Shown here in pieces: positions 26,129-35,723 of a stretch of 46,205 nt of DNA (position 1 is its first letter; each line of letters starts with the position of its first letter). The stretch is from Oceanospirillaceae bacterium (GTDB lineage: Bacteria; Pseudomonadota; Gammaproteobacteria; Pseudomonadales; Balneatricaceae). The notes below the pieces were generated by a model. It searched no databases, was not told where the DNA came from, and saw nothing but the letters and a program-made list of their open reading frames with translations. The position numbers and the translations under genes are program-made. The DNA lies in the NCBI GenBank assembly GCA_024640955.1, contig JAHEDZ010000042.1, forward strand, positions 75,130 to 121,334. Reading direction: 5' to 3'.

Positions 26129-27153
26129 CAGTCGTCCACCCCGAAATACTGACCGAGTAGCGGGTGGGCCCGCAGCAGCGGTCGCATCGCACTAAGCGCA
26201 AGATCCAGCTGCGCAAACTCTGGGTACTTAGCCGCAGCGCTGTGCAGATAGTCGAAGGTGCGCGGAATATCTTTAAGATAGCCCTGCTTACCATCACGCA
26301 ACCAGAGCCTGCAGAAGATCCCAACGACCTTAAGCTGTCTCTGCATCCCCATCAGATAGAAATCTTTTAAAAACTCTGCTGGCTCAGGCATATCAAATCC
26401 GGCGTTCACTAACTGTTGCCTGTACCCCTCAACCCAGACTTCAACCCGCTCAGCGGGCCATTCTATGTAGCTATCACGCAGCAGTGAAACCAGGTCGTAA
26501 GTGATCGGCCCAAGCAGGGCATCCTGATAATCGATAACACCCAACGAGCCATCGGCACAAAGCATCAAGTTGCGTGAATGGTAATCGCGATGAACAGGCA
26601 CCTGAAGCTGTGTTTCAGCGCGCTCAACCAACAGGGCGTAGATAGGCTCCAGTAGCGGCATCCAATCTTTGGCATTCAGCCCCAAGCATCGACCTAGGAA
26701 CCACTCATCAAAGAGCCCCATCTCTCGCTGCAACAGTTGCGCACTGTAGGGCGACAGCTCTCTGTCTTCCACCTGCTGCAGCTCCAATAGCGTCTCAAGC
26801 GCGCCGGAGTAGGGTGAAGGGACACTGCGGTCTAACGTTGGCAGCAGCATCTGATCACCAAAGTCCTCCAGCAACATAAAGCCGAGATCCAGATCTGCCA
26901 ACAAAATATTGGGCACCTGTAAACCGGCTTCGCGCCAACGTTGACCGATATTCACAAACGGGGCCGAGTCCTCTTTATCTGGCGGCGCATCTACAGCGAT
27001 AAACTGTGCGCTAGCAGAGCGCGCTCGGAAGTAACGCCTGAAGCTAGCGTCACCCGAGACGGTCTCCAAGTCTACGGGCGCCGCTTCGATTGATCCTGTT
27101 ACCGCCCAGTTAGCCTGAACCCACTGAGTTAACTGCGCTAGGCGCTGCCCCAT
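26128..27153 (-). CDS. amgK: N-acetylmuramate/N-acetylglucosamine anomeric kinase (AmgK)
   Basis: AmgK phosphorylates MurNAc and GlcNAc at C1 for MurU. The 341 residues belong to the aminoglycoside-phosphotransferase fold: DASFRRYFR (nucleotide loop), FMLLEDFGDQML, the catalytic loop VHRDYHSRNLML and VIDYQDAL for the metal-binding aspartate. It is divergent from lptD and the first gene of amgK-murU-djlA. The pathway makes peptidoglycan recycling fosfomycin-insensitive in pseudomonads; here that is inferred by homology. Confidence 0.94.
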   Translation of the reverse strand: MGQRLAQLTQWVQANWAVTGSIEAAPVDLETVSGDASFRRYFRARSASAQFIAVDAPPDKEDSAPFVNIGQRWREAGLQVPNILLADLDLGFMLLEDFGDQMLLPTLDRSVPSPYSGALETLLELQQVEDRELSPYSAQLLQREMGLFDEWFLGRCLGLNAKDWMPLLEPIYALLVERAETQLQVPVHRDYHSRNLMLCADGSLGVIDYQDALLGPITYDLVSLLRDSYIEWPAERVEVWVEGYRQQLVNAGFDMPEPAEFLKDFYLMGMQRQLKVVGIFCRLWLRDGKQGYLKDIPRTFDYLHSAAAKYPEFAQLDLALSAMRPLLRAHPLLGQYFGVDD

Positions 27154-27244
27154 TCTGCTCTATCCTCTGGTACTTAGTGGCCGTAATGCTTATCATGCTG
27201 GCACAGAATATTACTCGACTTTGCTAGCCGGCGGAAACGGACGC

Positions 27245-29863
27245 ATGCCTCAAAACAACAAGAGCCACAAAAAGCTTCTTCTCAGTGTAATTATTGCAGG
27301 CACTCTGCCCTCAGCTCAGGCCGCAGCCGGTTGGGATTGTGTTCAGACGGATGACGGATGGAGCTGCACCGTAACCGCTATGCCCGCACAGGCATCTCAA
27401 CCGGTCGCCCAACCCCAACCCCAAACCGTTGAATCAGACGAAGCTGCGGCAGCCGGAGCTGCGCCAGCCGACGCTGCGCCAGTGCAGCAGCCCTCTGAGG
27501 CTGCTGAAGAGGAAAAGCCTCGACCTGTACAAGAGCCTCAGCCTGTAAAGGAGCCTCAGCCTGTACAGGAGCCCAAGCTTGCCGATGAGCCTCAATCTCA
27601 GCAAAAAGCCCCACTAGCAACTGCACCCAAACGCGAAGTCTCTGCCGAAACCCAAGCGCTTGCTGAAGTACTCAAACCGCCGCTTCCTGCTGGCTCTTAC
27701 CTCAATTTGGATTGGGTGATTCGCTCACCGCTGGAGACTGCGAACGAAGTTTGTAAGGGCGCGTACGCAGAGCCACAGATATGGAATGGTCTACTAACGC
27801 CGGGCAACAGCAACTCCACAACGACAATCGATGCCGACCAGTCCTCATCACTGATAGGCGGCATCACCGAGCTCGAAGGTGATGTCACTATTCAGCAGTC
27901 TGGGCGCCAAGTGGAATCAGGCTACGCCGAGTTCGACAGCGCCAACCGCCAGGCCCTATTGCGCTCAAACGTGCGCTATCGCGAGCCGGGATTCCTCCTG
28001 CGTTCAGATACTATCTCGGCTGACCTCGATAAACGCATCGCAATTGCAAACGAATCAAGCTACGTACTGCACGCTAACGAGCTGCGCGGTGAAGCCCTGG
28101 CGCTAACCCGCTACGCTGATAAGTCGATCGAAACTCAGGAGTCGCGTGTTACCTACTGTGAACCAGGAAATGATGACTGGGCGATTCGTGCACAGGAGAT
28201 GACACTCTATCCCGAAGAGGGGTACGGCGAGAGCTGGCACACCCGTTTCGAAGTAGCCGGAGTGCCGGTCTTTTACCTGCCCTACTTCTACTTCCCATTG
28301 GATGATACGCGCCGCTCGGGCTTTCTCTACCCGACGATTAGCAGCGATGAGTCCAATGAGCTCGATATCGCTCTGCCCTACTACTTCAATATCGCGCCGA
28401 ACATCGACGATACGTTAACGACTCGTGTTATTCAGCAGCGCGGTATTATGTTCGAGAACGAACTGCGCTACTTGAATGCATACTCAATGAACACGCTGAA
28501 TGCGGGATATTTGCCAAGCGATGATATGCGTGACAGTGACGAGCGCTGGCTGATCAACTTTAACCATAGCGGTAACCCGGCACCGGGTTTCAGTAGTGCA
28601 ATCGAATACTCACGCGTCAGCGACGGCGACTATTTTGACAACCTTACACCCGTCGAAATGCGCGTACCTACTGGAGACAATCTCGATCAAAGCGCTAGCA
28701 TAAGCTACAACGCTTCGACATGGACCGCTTCAGCACTGGTGCACGATTACCAGAATATCCATGGTAACTCCGAGCCCTACGCACGTATGCCTCAGCTGAC
28801 ATTGAGTGGTTCTGAGGGCTACGACGATCTTCGTTTGAGTTACCTTGGCCAATATACGGAGTTCAAGCACGATACAAAAACAGACGACGGCCAGCGTTTG
28901 CATCTGCGCCCAACACTAACCTACGACTGGAGTCGCACATGGGGCTACCTGCGTCCTGAACTAGGTGTCTGGAACTCAAACTACGATCTCTCGAATGGCA
29001 GCTCGCCCAGCGCGACCGCGAACTTTGCGTCACTCGACTCAGGTCTAATCTTTGAACGTCAGGGTGAGTTGGCAATTCAAACACTCGAACCGCGCATGAA
29101 GTTAATAAACGTTGGCGGCGATGATACTCAGACGTTACAAAACTTCGACTCAAGCCGCCTAGGCTTCAGCGCTGGCAATCTATTCAACACTCTAGGCTAC
29201 TCCGGCAATGACCGCGTTGCTCAGACTGACCAAGCAACTTTGGGCCTGACCAGCCGAGTGTTCAGCCTCTCAGGTCGTGAAATGATCACTGCAAGTATCG
29301 CGCAGGCGCACTACTTCAACGACCACGATGCTCGCCCAGGTGATGCTAGCGGGAATGAGGACTCATCAGATTACGCCGTCAGTGCAAGCTGGAAACCATC
29401 AGATGCGCTGAAGCTAAGCCACGATAGCCGCATAGACAAAGATGACGGCACACTACTGTCACAAAACTACGGTCTCATGTACAACCCTGATGATGACCAG
29501 CTTGTTTATGCCAGCTTCCGCCAGGCGAAGACAAACGCTGACACCGTGACGAAAGAGCAGGTCGACCTCGCAGGCAAATGGCCGTTGAGTCCCGCCTGGA
29601 GCGTTGTGGGTCGCTACACTGAAGATCTCAAAGAGAGTGAAAATCTCGAAACGCTGCTCGGTCTGGAATACGGTAGCTGCTGCTGGAAAATCCGCTTCAC
29701 CGGCCAACGCGCTGTTAAAGATGGTAGCAGTGACTACGAGCGTGAAAACGCCTTCTATCTACAATTTGTACTCAAAGGTCTGGGGACACTGGGCGGCGCT
29801 GAGAGCCGTGAGTTCCTTAAAGATTTGACCGGTTTTGATGAGGATCAGAATGAAAACTTTTAA
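27245..29863 (+). CDS. lptD: LPS-assembly outer-membrane protein LptD
   Basis: LptD inserts LPS into the outer leaflet with LptE. From the ATG at 27245 it has 872 residues. It has a signal peptide (about 1-27), an unusual P/Q/E/A-rich linker with PVQEP/PVKEP repeats (about 50-130), the periplasmic OstA-like jellyroll (FDSANRQALLRSNVRYREPG) and the LptD barrel (YLPYFYFPLDDTRRSGFLYP). Cysteines for inter-domain disulfides are seen at the N-side (VCKGAY, VTYCEPG) and the C-terminal GSCCWKIRF. An upstream TTG would add eight residues. surA overlaps its 3' end by 14 bp. Confidence 0.96.
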   Translation: MPQNNKSHKKLLLSVIIAGTLPSAQAAAGWDCVQTDDGWSCTVTAMPAQASQPVAQPQPQTVESDEAAAAGAAPADAAPVQQPSEAAEEEKPRPVQEPQPVKEPQPVQEPKLADEPQSQQKAPLATAPKREVSAETQALAEVLKPPLPAGSYLNLDWVIRSPLETANEVCKGAYAEPQIWNGLLTPGNSNSTTTIDADQSSSLIGGITELEGDVTIQQSGRQVESGYAEFDSANRQALLRSNVRYREPGFLLRSDTISADLDKRIAIANESSYVLHANELRGEALALTRYADKSIETQESRVTYCEPGNDDWAIRAQEMTLYPEEGYGESWHTRFEVAGVPVFYLPYFYFPLDDTRRSGFLYPTISSDESNELDIALPYYFNIAPNIDDTLTTRVIQQRGIMFENELRYLNAYSMNTLNAGYLPSDDMRDSDERWLINFNHSGNPAPGFSSAIEYSRVSDGDYFDNLTPVEMRVPTGDNLDQSASISYNASTWTASALVHDYQNIHGNSEPYARMPQLTLSGSEGYDDLRLSYLGQYTEFKHDTKTDDGQRLHLRPTLTYDWSRTWGYLRPELGVWNSNYDLSNGSSPSATANFASLDSGLIFERQGELAIQTLEPRMKLINVGGDDTQTLQNFDSSRLGFSAGNLFNTLGYSGNDRVAQTDQATLGLTSRVFSLSGREMITASIAQAHYFNDHDARPGDASGNEDSSDYAVSASWKPSDALKLSHDSRIDKDDGTLLSQNYGLMYNPDDDQLVYASFRQAKTNADTVTKEQVDLAGKWPLSPAWSVVGRYTEDLKESENLETLLGLEYGSCCWKIRFTGQRAVKDGSSDYERENAFYLQFVLKGLGTLGGAESREFLKDLTGFDEDQNENF

Positions 29864-31130
29864 ACGTCTGTTAGCAACTGCCCTGCTGGTGACTCCGCTC
29901 TATGCCCAAGCGCTAGAGCCGATCAATAGTGTTGCAGCGGTCGTAAACGATGGCATTGTCATGGCGTCCGAAGTGGATCGTCGAGTGGCACAAATCACTC
30001 AGCAGTTGCAGGCCCGTCAAGCCAATATGCCGCCAGCTGATGTACTGCGTTCACAGGTTTTAGAGCAACTTATAATCGAGAGCCTGCAGCAGCAGGTTGC
30101 CGAAAAACAGGGCATTCGTGTTAGCGATCAGGAGCTGAATCAAGCGATGCAGCGTGTCGCGCAGCAGAATAACCTTAGCCTGCCGCAGTTCCGCGAAGCG
30201 GTTATCGCCCAGGGTGGCTCGTACGGCGAAGTACGTGACCAGATCCGTCGCGAACTGCTGTTACAGCGCGTTCAGGAGTCCAGCGTTAATCGTCGCATTA
30301 GCGTGACTGATCTAGAGGTTCAGAACTACCTCAACTCTGAACTGGCTAAAGGCAATGACAACTCCGAACTGCTCCTGAGCAATATCCTCGTTGCACTGCC
30401 CTCACCTGCATCGCCACAACAGATTCAGGCGGCGCAAGCGAAGGCGCAAGGGCTCGTAGGCCAACTGCAGCAGGGTGCTAACTTTGCGGACCTCGCGGTA
30501 AGCTCATCAGATGCGCCGAATGCCCTTAGCGGTGGAGACCTGGGCTGGCGTAAACTTGCCGAACTACCCACAAACATTGCGATGGCGGCAAACAAGCTCG
30601 ATAACGGCGAGTTTACCCAGCCTATCCGCACACCCTCAGGCTTTAACATACTCTCGCTACGTGACCGTCGCGGTAATCAGCAAGCGTTAGTCGAGCAGTC
30701 TCGCACGCGCCACATCCTTGTGCGCCCAACTGAGATCCGTACGCAAGAGCAGGCTAAAGCCTTTGCGCAAGAGCTCTACACACGCCTGCAAGAGGGCGAA
30801 CCCTTTGCTGAACTCGCACGCCGTTACAGCGATGACCCTGCCAGTGGTTCACTTGGCGGTGAGCTCGGCTGGGTACAGCCGGGTCAGATGGTTCCTGAGT
30901 TCGAGCAGCAGATGAACGATCTACCAGTGGGTCAGGTAAGTGCGCCGTTCGAATCACGCTTTGGCTGGCATATCGTCGAGGTTGAAGAGCGTCGTACTGA
31001 AGATTTCTCGTCCGAGATGCGTGAGAACGCAGCGCGCACCGAGATCCGTAAACGCAAAGCGAGCGAAGAGCTACAGAACTGGCTACGCGAACTGCGCTCC
31101 GAAGCTTACGTCGATATAAAGGGCCGCTAA
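29850..31130 (+). CDS. surA: Periplasmic chaperone and peptidyl-prolyl isomerase SurA
   Basis: SurA escorts outer-membrane proteins, including LptD, through the periplasm. The 426 residues comprise a signal peptide ([20 protein letters not shown]), the N-terminal chaperone domain ([22 protein letters not shown]) and two parvulin domains. The first is about 170-275 and the second about 285-385, with RTRHILVRP and [16 protein letters not shown]. The ATG at 29850 has GAGGATC upstream and lies within the lptD 3' end. It is one base overlapped with pdxA. Confidence 0.97.
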   Translation: MKTFKRLLATALLVTPLYAQALEPINSVAAVVNDGIVMASEVDRRVAQITQQLQARQANMPPADVLRSQVLEQLIIESLQQQVAEKQGIRVSDQELNQAMQRVAQQNNLSLPQFREAVIAQGGSYGEVRDQIRRELLLQRVQESSVNRRISVTDLEVQNYLNSELAKGNDNSELLLSNILVALPSPASPQQIQAAQAKAQGLVGQLQQGANFADLAVSSSDAPNALSGGDLGWRKLAELPTNIAMAANKLDNGEFTQPIRTPSGFNILSLRDRRGNQQALVEQSRTRHILVRPTEIRTQEQAKAFAQELYTRLQEGEPFAELARRYSDDPASGSLGGELGWVQPGQMVPEFEQQMNDLPVGQVSAPFESRFGWHIVEVEERRTEDFSSEMRENAARTEIRKRKASEELQNWLRELRSEAYVDIKGR

Positions 31131-32131
31131 TGCAACCGCTGCGTCTCGCACTCACACCGGGAGAGCCTGCCGGGATCGGTCCTGATCTGTGCGTACAGAT
31201 TGCCCAGCAGGGTAGCCCACATCAGCTGGTATTGGTGTGTGATCCCGACCTGATTGTCGATCGCGCCCGTCTGCTCAACTTACCGATCAAACTCTTAGAG
31301 TTTGATCCAGATCAGCCAGTACAGGCCTGCAACCCGGCTGAGCTCTACTACCTGGGCACCCCACTGGTTGAAGATGTGGTACCAGGGCAACTCGACAAAA
31401 CCAACGCGAGATATGTGCTCAACGCTCTGCGCATGGCCACTGACGCGACCCTTGCAGGGATGTTCGATGCACTGGTGACCGCCCCTATGCACAAGGGTGT
31501 AATCAATGACGCCGGCATCCCCTTCAGCGGTCACACTGAGTTTCTTGAGGAGCGCTGTGGCGCTGACAAGGTTGTGATGATGCTTGCAACCGAGGGTTTG
31601 CGCGTCGCGCTGGCAACTACACATTTGCCATTGAAAGATGTCTCAGCTGCCATCACCACAGAACTGCTGGAGTCGGTTATTCAGATCACGTTGGACGAGC
31701 TGCGCCTCAATTTTGGTCTGCAGCAGCCGCGTGTTCTCGTTGCGGGGTTAAACCCGCATGCTGGCGAGAGCGGCCACATGGGTACTGAAGAGATCGATAC
31801 GATTATTCCTGTGCTCGGTCAGTTTCGTGCGCGTGGTGAACGGCTTATCGGCCCCCTGCCGGCGGATACGCTGTTTACCGAACACCATCTCAAAGATGCC
31901 GATGCCGTGCTAGCGATGTATCATGACCAAGGTCTGCCGGTACTCAAATACAAAGGTTTCGGGCAGGCCGTCAATATTACGCTGGGGCTACCCATCATCC
32001 GTACATCGGTTGATCATGGTACCGCCCTCGATCTAGTTGGCACCGGTGAGGCTGACTCTGGATCCTTGCTTACCGCCATCAACTGCGCTGCCGAGATGGC
32101 CTCTCACCGCGCTCAGATAAAGCAGTCTTAA
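31130..32131 (+). CDS. pdxA: 4-hydroxythreonine-4-phosphate dehydrogenase (PdxA)
   Basis: PdxA oxidises 4-phosphohydroxy-L-threonine in pyridoxal phosphate synthesis. The 333 residues start with the typical [12 protein letters not shown] and contain the metal-binding histidines in [34 protein letters not shown] and [15 protein letters not shown]. Start and stop overlap neighbours (TAATG), so it is coupled to surA and rsmA. Confidence 0.97.
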   Translation: MQPLRLALTPGEPAGIGPDLCVQIAQQGSPHQLVLVCDPDLIVDRARLLNLPIKLLEFDPDQPVQACNPAELYYLGTPLVEDVVPGQLDKTNARYVLNALRMATDATLAGMFDALVTAPMHKGVINDAGIPFSGHTEFLEERCGADKVVMMLATEGLRVALATTHLPLKDVSAAITTELLESVIQITLDELRLNFGLQQPRVLVAGLNPHAGESGHMGTEEIDTIIPVLGQFRARGERLIGPLPADTLFTEHHLKDADAVLAMYHDQGLPVLKYKGFGQAVNITLGLPIIRTSVDHGTALDLVGTGEADSGSLLTAINCAAEMASHRAQIKQS

Positions 32132-32946
32132 TGAGTAAAAAACATCAGGGGCACGTAGCCCGCAAACGCTTTGGTCAGAACTTCCTGCACGACCCAAGTA
32201 TTATCGGACGTATCATCACCGCCATCCGTCCACGCCCCGAAGACCACCTTATTGAGATTGGACCAGGTCTTGGCGCTCTGACTGAGGAGCTGCTTGACGG
32301 AGCGGGTGCGTTGGACGCGGTAGAACTTGATCGCGACCTAATCCCTGTACTGCGAACCAAGTTCTTTATGTACGGCGATAAGTTTCAGATCCATGAAGCC
32401 GACGCACTGAAGTTCGATTTCAGCACCTTGCAAAACGATGAACGCCCGCTTCGTGTGGTGGGCAATCTACCGTACAACATATCGACACCACTGATCTTTC
32501 ACCTACTGAGCTTCAGCGGACTAATCAGCGATATGCACTTTATGTTGCAGAAAGAGGTGGTCGAGCGTCTAGCGGCACAAGCTGGCGACTCAGCTTACGG
32601 TCGTTTGGGCATTATGGCGCAGTACTACTGTCGAGTTGAGAAGCTATTCTTAGTTCCGCCAGGTGCTTTCAATCCGCCACCAAAAGTGGACTCAGCGATT
32701 GTGCGTTTGACGCCCTATACTGACTTACCACTCAAAGCCCAGGATACTGAACTGCTACAAGATGTCGTGCGTATCGCCTTCGGACAACGCCGTAAGACTC
32801 TTCGCAACAATCTGAAACCTCTGATTAGCGGCGAACAACTGCAAGAGATCGGGATCGATCCGAGTCTGCGTCCCGAGAAATTGGAATTAGCCGACTTCGT
32901 AAAAATTGCCGATACAGTCTATCATCAACGCCAACAGAAAAGTTAA
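32131..32946 (+). CDS. rsmA: 16S rRNA (adenine1518/1519-N6)-dimethyltransferase (RsmA/KsgA)
   Basis: RsmA dimethylates two adjacent adenosines in helix 45 of 16S rRNA late in 30S assembly. The 271 residues show KRFGQNFLHD, the SAM-binding EIGPGLGALTEEL, the catalytic NLPYNIST and the C-terminal FGQRRKTLRNNL. It starts in a one-base overlap with pdxA and precedes apaG by 16 bp. Confidence 0.98.
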   Translation: MSKKHQGHVARKRFGQNFLHDPSIIGRIITAIRPRPEDHLIEIGPGLGALTEELLDGAGALDAVELDRDLIPVLRTKFFMYGDKFQIHEADALKFDFSTLQNDERPLRVVGNLPYNISTPLIFHLLSFSGLISDMHFMLQKEVVERLAAQAGDSAYGRLGIMAQYYCRVEKLFLVPPGAFNPPPKVDSAIVRLTPYTDLPLKAQDTELLQDVVRIAFGQRRKTLRNNLKPLISGEQLQEIGIDPSLRPEKLELADFVKIADTVYHQRQQKS

Positions 32947-32962
32947 GAGCAAGCGATAGCGC

Positions 32963-33352
32963 ATGACTGACATGGACCTAGACAAATACGTAGATATAAG
33001 TGTGACCACCCACTACATCAGTGAGCAGTCGGACCCTGAGACGCACCGCTATGTATTCTCTTATCACATCACCATCACCAACAATGCTTCGGTGGCCGTG
33101 CAGCTAATAAGCCGTCGTTGGCTGATCACAGACGGCAATGAGCAAACCCAAGAGGTAGTTGGCGAGGGTGTGGTTGGCGAACAGCCCGTCATCGAACCTG
33201 GCGAAAGTTACAGCTACACCAGCGGTACCGTTATGGCGACGGAAGTCGGCAGTATGCAGGGCCACTACTCAATGATTAGGGTGCAGGACGGGGCCAGCTT
33301 CGATGCGCCGATTCAGCCGTTTACTCTGGCGCAGACCCACGCGCTGCACTAA
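32963..33352 (+). CDS. apaG: ApaG protein
   Basis: ApaG is a small beta-sandwich protein with an Fn3-like fold; its role is not settled. The 129 residues contain the family motifs YHITITNNASVAVQLISRRWLITD and GEGVVGEQPVIEPGESYSYTSG and SMQGHYSM. A second ATG six bases later could also be the start. It is the last gene of the lptD operon here. The usual downstream partner apaH is 10.4 kb away. Confidence 0.95.
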   Translation: MTDMDLDKYVDISVTTHYISEQSDPETHRYVFSYHITITNNASVAVQLISRRWLITDGNEQTQEVVGEGVVGEQPVIEPGESYSYTSGTVMATEVGSMQGHYSMIRVQDGASFDAPIQPFTLAQTHALH

Positions 33353-33437
33353 GGACGTTATCCACTCCGGATGGTCCGAGCCTGACTCTGTTTTGCGGGA
33401 GTCACGCCACCTCGTATAGATATTCCATAGTGAAAAT

Positions 33438-33466
33438 CTCCTGTAATGAAAGCAGGAGGTTTGTTT
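33438..33466 (+). terminator. Intrinsic terminator of the lptD-apaG operon
   Basis: CTCCTG and CAGGAG form a stem with a 9-nt loop, followed by GTTTGTTT. It lies 85 bp after the apaG stop on the transcribed strand. Confidence 0.7.
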
Positions 33467-33468
33467 AG

Positions 33469-33809
33469 AGTGAGACCTACTGCCAACTCGTCGCCGATCT
33501 GAGTTCGGCTAAGGCCACACACTATCTTCGATTTGGTATGTCGCAGACACGACTCGCCCTCATGTATGCGCAGGGTCTGGGTACTCCAGTCAGCTACAGC
33601 TGGCCGGCCTACTACAGCGCTATGGCGGCGAGTAATGGTGACCCTTTAGCGGAGATTTTGTTAGAGCAGTTGCTTGCGCAATTAGCAACGGATGCGATGT
33701 TCCCAAACGGCTGTCGCGCGGTTTGGGCAAACCAACGTCGTTGGAACTCAACACATACCCAACAAAATAAAAAGGGAAGTACACCCAAAGTGAACTTCCC
33801 TTTTTACGT

Positions 33810-33831
<22 letters not shown>
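33469..33831 (+). pseudogene. Sel1-repeat protein remnant
   Basis: A frame open from 33469 encodes one Sel1-like repeat: LRFGMSQTRLALMYAQGLG followed by TPVSYSWPAYYSAMAASNGDPLAE, where the ALMYAQGLGTP core and AAxxGDxxA end fit the repeat. It lacks a good start and ribosome binding site, begins right after the operon terminator, and its frame runs on through the tRNA terminator and antisense into the tRNA gene. It therefore looks like a decayed 5'- and 3'-truncated gene. An internal ATG at 33538 could still give a short peptide. Confidence 0.5.
33769..33805 (-). terminator. Terminator downstream of tRNA-fMet (bidirectional)
   Basis: AAAAAGGGAAGT and ACTTCCCTTTTT are perfect 12-bp arms with a 13-nt loop. 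The run of five T on each strand makes it functional in both directions. It lies 4 bp after the tRNA 3' end. Confidence 0.92.
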
Positions 33832-33886
<55 letters not shown>

Positions 33887-33900
33887 TCAACGTGGCGCGA

Positions 33901-33928
33901 ATTATACAGGGATTTATTAGGTTAGCAA
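33901..33928 (-). promoter_or_regulatory. Promoter of tRNA-fMet
   Basis: On the minus strand TTGCTA (33928-33923) and a consensus TATAAT (33906-33901) are spaced by 16 bp. The -10 box ends 14 bp before the tRNA 5' end, with a GC-rich CGCGCC discriminator typical of stable RNA promoters. Confidence 0.85.
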
Positions 33929-34060
33929 CAGGTTCAGCTAATAAAAATGATGAATAGCAACTCTAGTTTCAAACCCTGCCTAGCACCTTTACCACCAACA
34001 CTCGCTGAACTATGCAAATACTATTGAAATGCGACCTGATGCATCGCTCAGAGGGTTTAA

Positions 34061-34129
34061 ATGAAGAAAGCGCACAAGACTTCAAATTTGACTTACCTTC
34101 TTGGCATTTTTCTCATGGTTATCGTCTAA
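34061..34129 (+). CDS. Very small hydrophobic ORF (22 aa)
   Basis: An AGAGGG 6-7 bases before an ATG opens a 22-residue frame, MKKAHKTSNLTY followed by LLGIFLMVIV. It has a basic N-terminus and a single hydrophobic segment. Its stop overlaps the stop of the convergent hydrolase gene by two bases. It could be a membrane microprotein, but at this length chance is a real alternative. Confidence 0.25.
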   Translation: MKKAHKTSNLTYLLGIFLMVIV

Positions 34130-34914
34130 AGCGACGACAGCCACTCCTCAACTGAACTTAACAGCGCTTCGTTTTGCCCTTTAAAGTAGTGATCGGCATC
34201 TGGCACTGCCATTTGCTGAGACTTCGGATTACCAGCCTTGCCAATCATCTCCAATCTGTCGGGCGCCATGCGCAGAACGGCAGGGTAATCATTGAAGCCG
34301 TAGAGATCGAGTACCGGCATCGGCATCTTATCCAACAGGAAGGGTTCAACCATTGGCTGCTTGTAGTCAGTGGCGCCCATACCGATGCCTACATAGGCGT
34401 CAAAGCTGGCCAGAGCAGCTTCTGGATCATTCTTAATCCAGCGCTGCGCCATATGCGAACCACAGCTGTGTGCGAGCAAGATTGTCTTCTTGCTCTCCTG
34501 CTCTTTTGCATAGTCCAAGGCGGCAGCAATTCGAGGACCCGCATCGTCAAAGATCTCAACGTAATCGAAGTACTTGGCAGACTTTTCAAGCACTGGCATT
34601 TGAACGCTCAGCGTATTCCAACCGGCTTCGGCCAACCCAACACGAAGAGGATTAACCACGGTCTCCCAATCGGGGTGGAAGCCGCGACCATGAACAATCA
34701 CGACGGTACCCTGTGGCTCATCCGCCTCCATGAAGATTGCCAGAAAGCTCTGCCCCTCTGCTTCCAGCTCAATCGGCTCGCCATCCCAAATCACATCAAT
34801 GATCTCATCGGCCATACGCTGCTCTCGAGCCAAATCTGGCTCTGCAGCTTGTATGCTAGCGGCCATCATCATCGCGGCACAGGGCATGATTAAAGAGAAC
34901 TTGATTCTATTCAT
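34126..34914 (-). CDS. Exported alpha/beta hydrolase (DUF3530-like)
   Basis: From the ATG at 34914 the protein has 262 residues. This start has a strong GGGGGAGG upstream, so a GTG-type start 21 bases earlier is rejected. A signal peptide (MNRIKFSLIMPCAAMMMAAS, probable cleavage after IQA) precedes an alpha/beta hydrolase domain with the oxyanion strand TVVIVHGRGFHPDW. The nucleophile elbow AHSCGSH has Ser at the tip, the acid is likely in LYGFNDYP and the histidine is in PDADHYFKG. It is probably periplasmic with an unknown ester or peptide substrate. Confidence 0.8.
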   Translation of the reverse strand: MNRIKFSLIMPCAAMMMAASIQAAEPDLAREQRMADEIIDVIWDGEPIELEAEGQSFLAIFMEADEPQGTVVIVHGRGFHPDWETVVNPLRVGLAEAGWNTLSVQMPVLEKSAKYFDYVEIFDDAGPRIAAALDYAKEQESKKTILLAHSCGSHMAQRWIKNDPEAALASFDAYVGIGMGATDYKQPMVEPFLLDKMPMPVLDLYGFNDYPAVLRMAPDRLEMIGKAGNPKSQQMAVPDADHYFKGQNEALLSSVEEWLSSL

Positions 34915-35060
34915 TTGAGTACCTCCCCCGGACATTCGGGTATCGAGCTTTCAGCTCAATGAGTCTTGTTATGATAGTAGAAATACACCGCGCCCGAGCT
35001 TTGAGCAAGCACTAGTTTGACCCGCTGACCTAACTGACAAATCTAACTCGCAAATCTAAC

Positions 35061-35723
35061 TTACATAGCTAAATGTACTGCACACTGCCAACTCGGCTGG
35101 CCGCTTGCCCAATACTTGCGCTCAAACGCACTCATCGGTTCTGCAGCTCGATACTCTTCAACTTCCGTTTGAATACCCGCGACTCTTAGGGCAGTGGCAA
35201 ACTCCTCAATGTAGGTTTTCCAGTTACTGCGCACGCAGAGTTCTCCGCCAAGTTTCAGCAGAGAGCTAAAGACAGGACTCGCATGCCAGCGCCGCTGCAG
35301 TTGGCCCGGTTTTGGATAGGGATTGGGATACAGAAGGAAGTGGTAGTCCAACTGCCAGCCAGCCTGCTCAGCAAGACGCCAGAAGTCCATTAGATCGGCT
35401 CGAACAAAAAGAAGATTTTCAAAGGCGTCATCAAAACAGCGCTGATGTTTATCTAGCCGCGCCTCAGAGCGATCGAGCGCGATAACCGCATGATCTGGAT
35501 AGCGTTGAGCAATAACCCGAGAGCTCTCACCGACGCCGCAGCAAGAGTCAAAAATCAGTGGCTTGTGTTGCGACTCAAACCAGGCCTCTGCTCGGTCAAA
35601 GGCCGCTTGTGTATGCTCAGCGATCGGTTTCTTGAAGGGATGGTCAAGATTTCGACGTACGATCTCCTCCAATCGCTCATGGATACCAACCTGACTGGAG
35701 GTCACCACACGAGAGTTAGCCAT
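35061..35723 (-). CDS. TrmB-like SAM-dependent methyltransferase
   Basis: The 220 residues show a class I SAM fold with FDSCCGVGESSRVIAQRYP as the SAM loop, ALDRSEARLDKHQ for the second strand acid and FLLYPNPYPKPGQLQRRWH, a variant of the TrmB catalytic FPDPWxKxRHxKRR. SNWKTYIEEF also fits TrmB. It looks like a divergent paralogue of tRNA (guanine46-N7)-methyltransferase; whether it acts on tRNA is uncertain. Its start lies inside the end of the 3-hydroxyacyl-CoA dehydrogenase gene (8-bp overlap), so the two are coupled. Confidence 0.7.
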   Translation of the reverse strand: MANSRVVTSSQVGIHERLEEIVRRNLDHPFKKPIAEHTQAAFDRAEAWFESQHKPLIFDSCCGVGESSRVIAQRYPDHAVIALDRSEARLDKHQRCFDDAFENLLFVRADLMDFWRLAEQAGWQLDYHFLLYPNPYPKPGQLQRRWHASPVFSSLLKLGGELCVRSNWKTYIEEFATALRVAGIQTEVEEYRAAEPMSAFERKYWASGQPSWQCAVHLAM

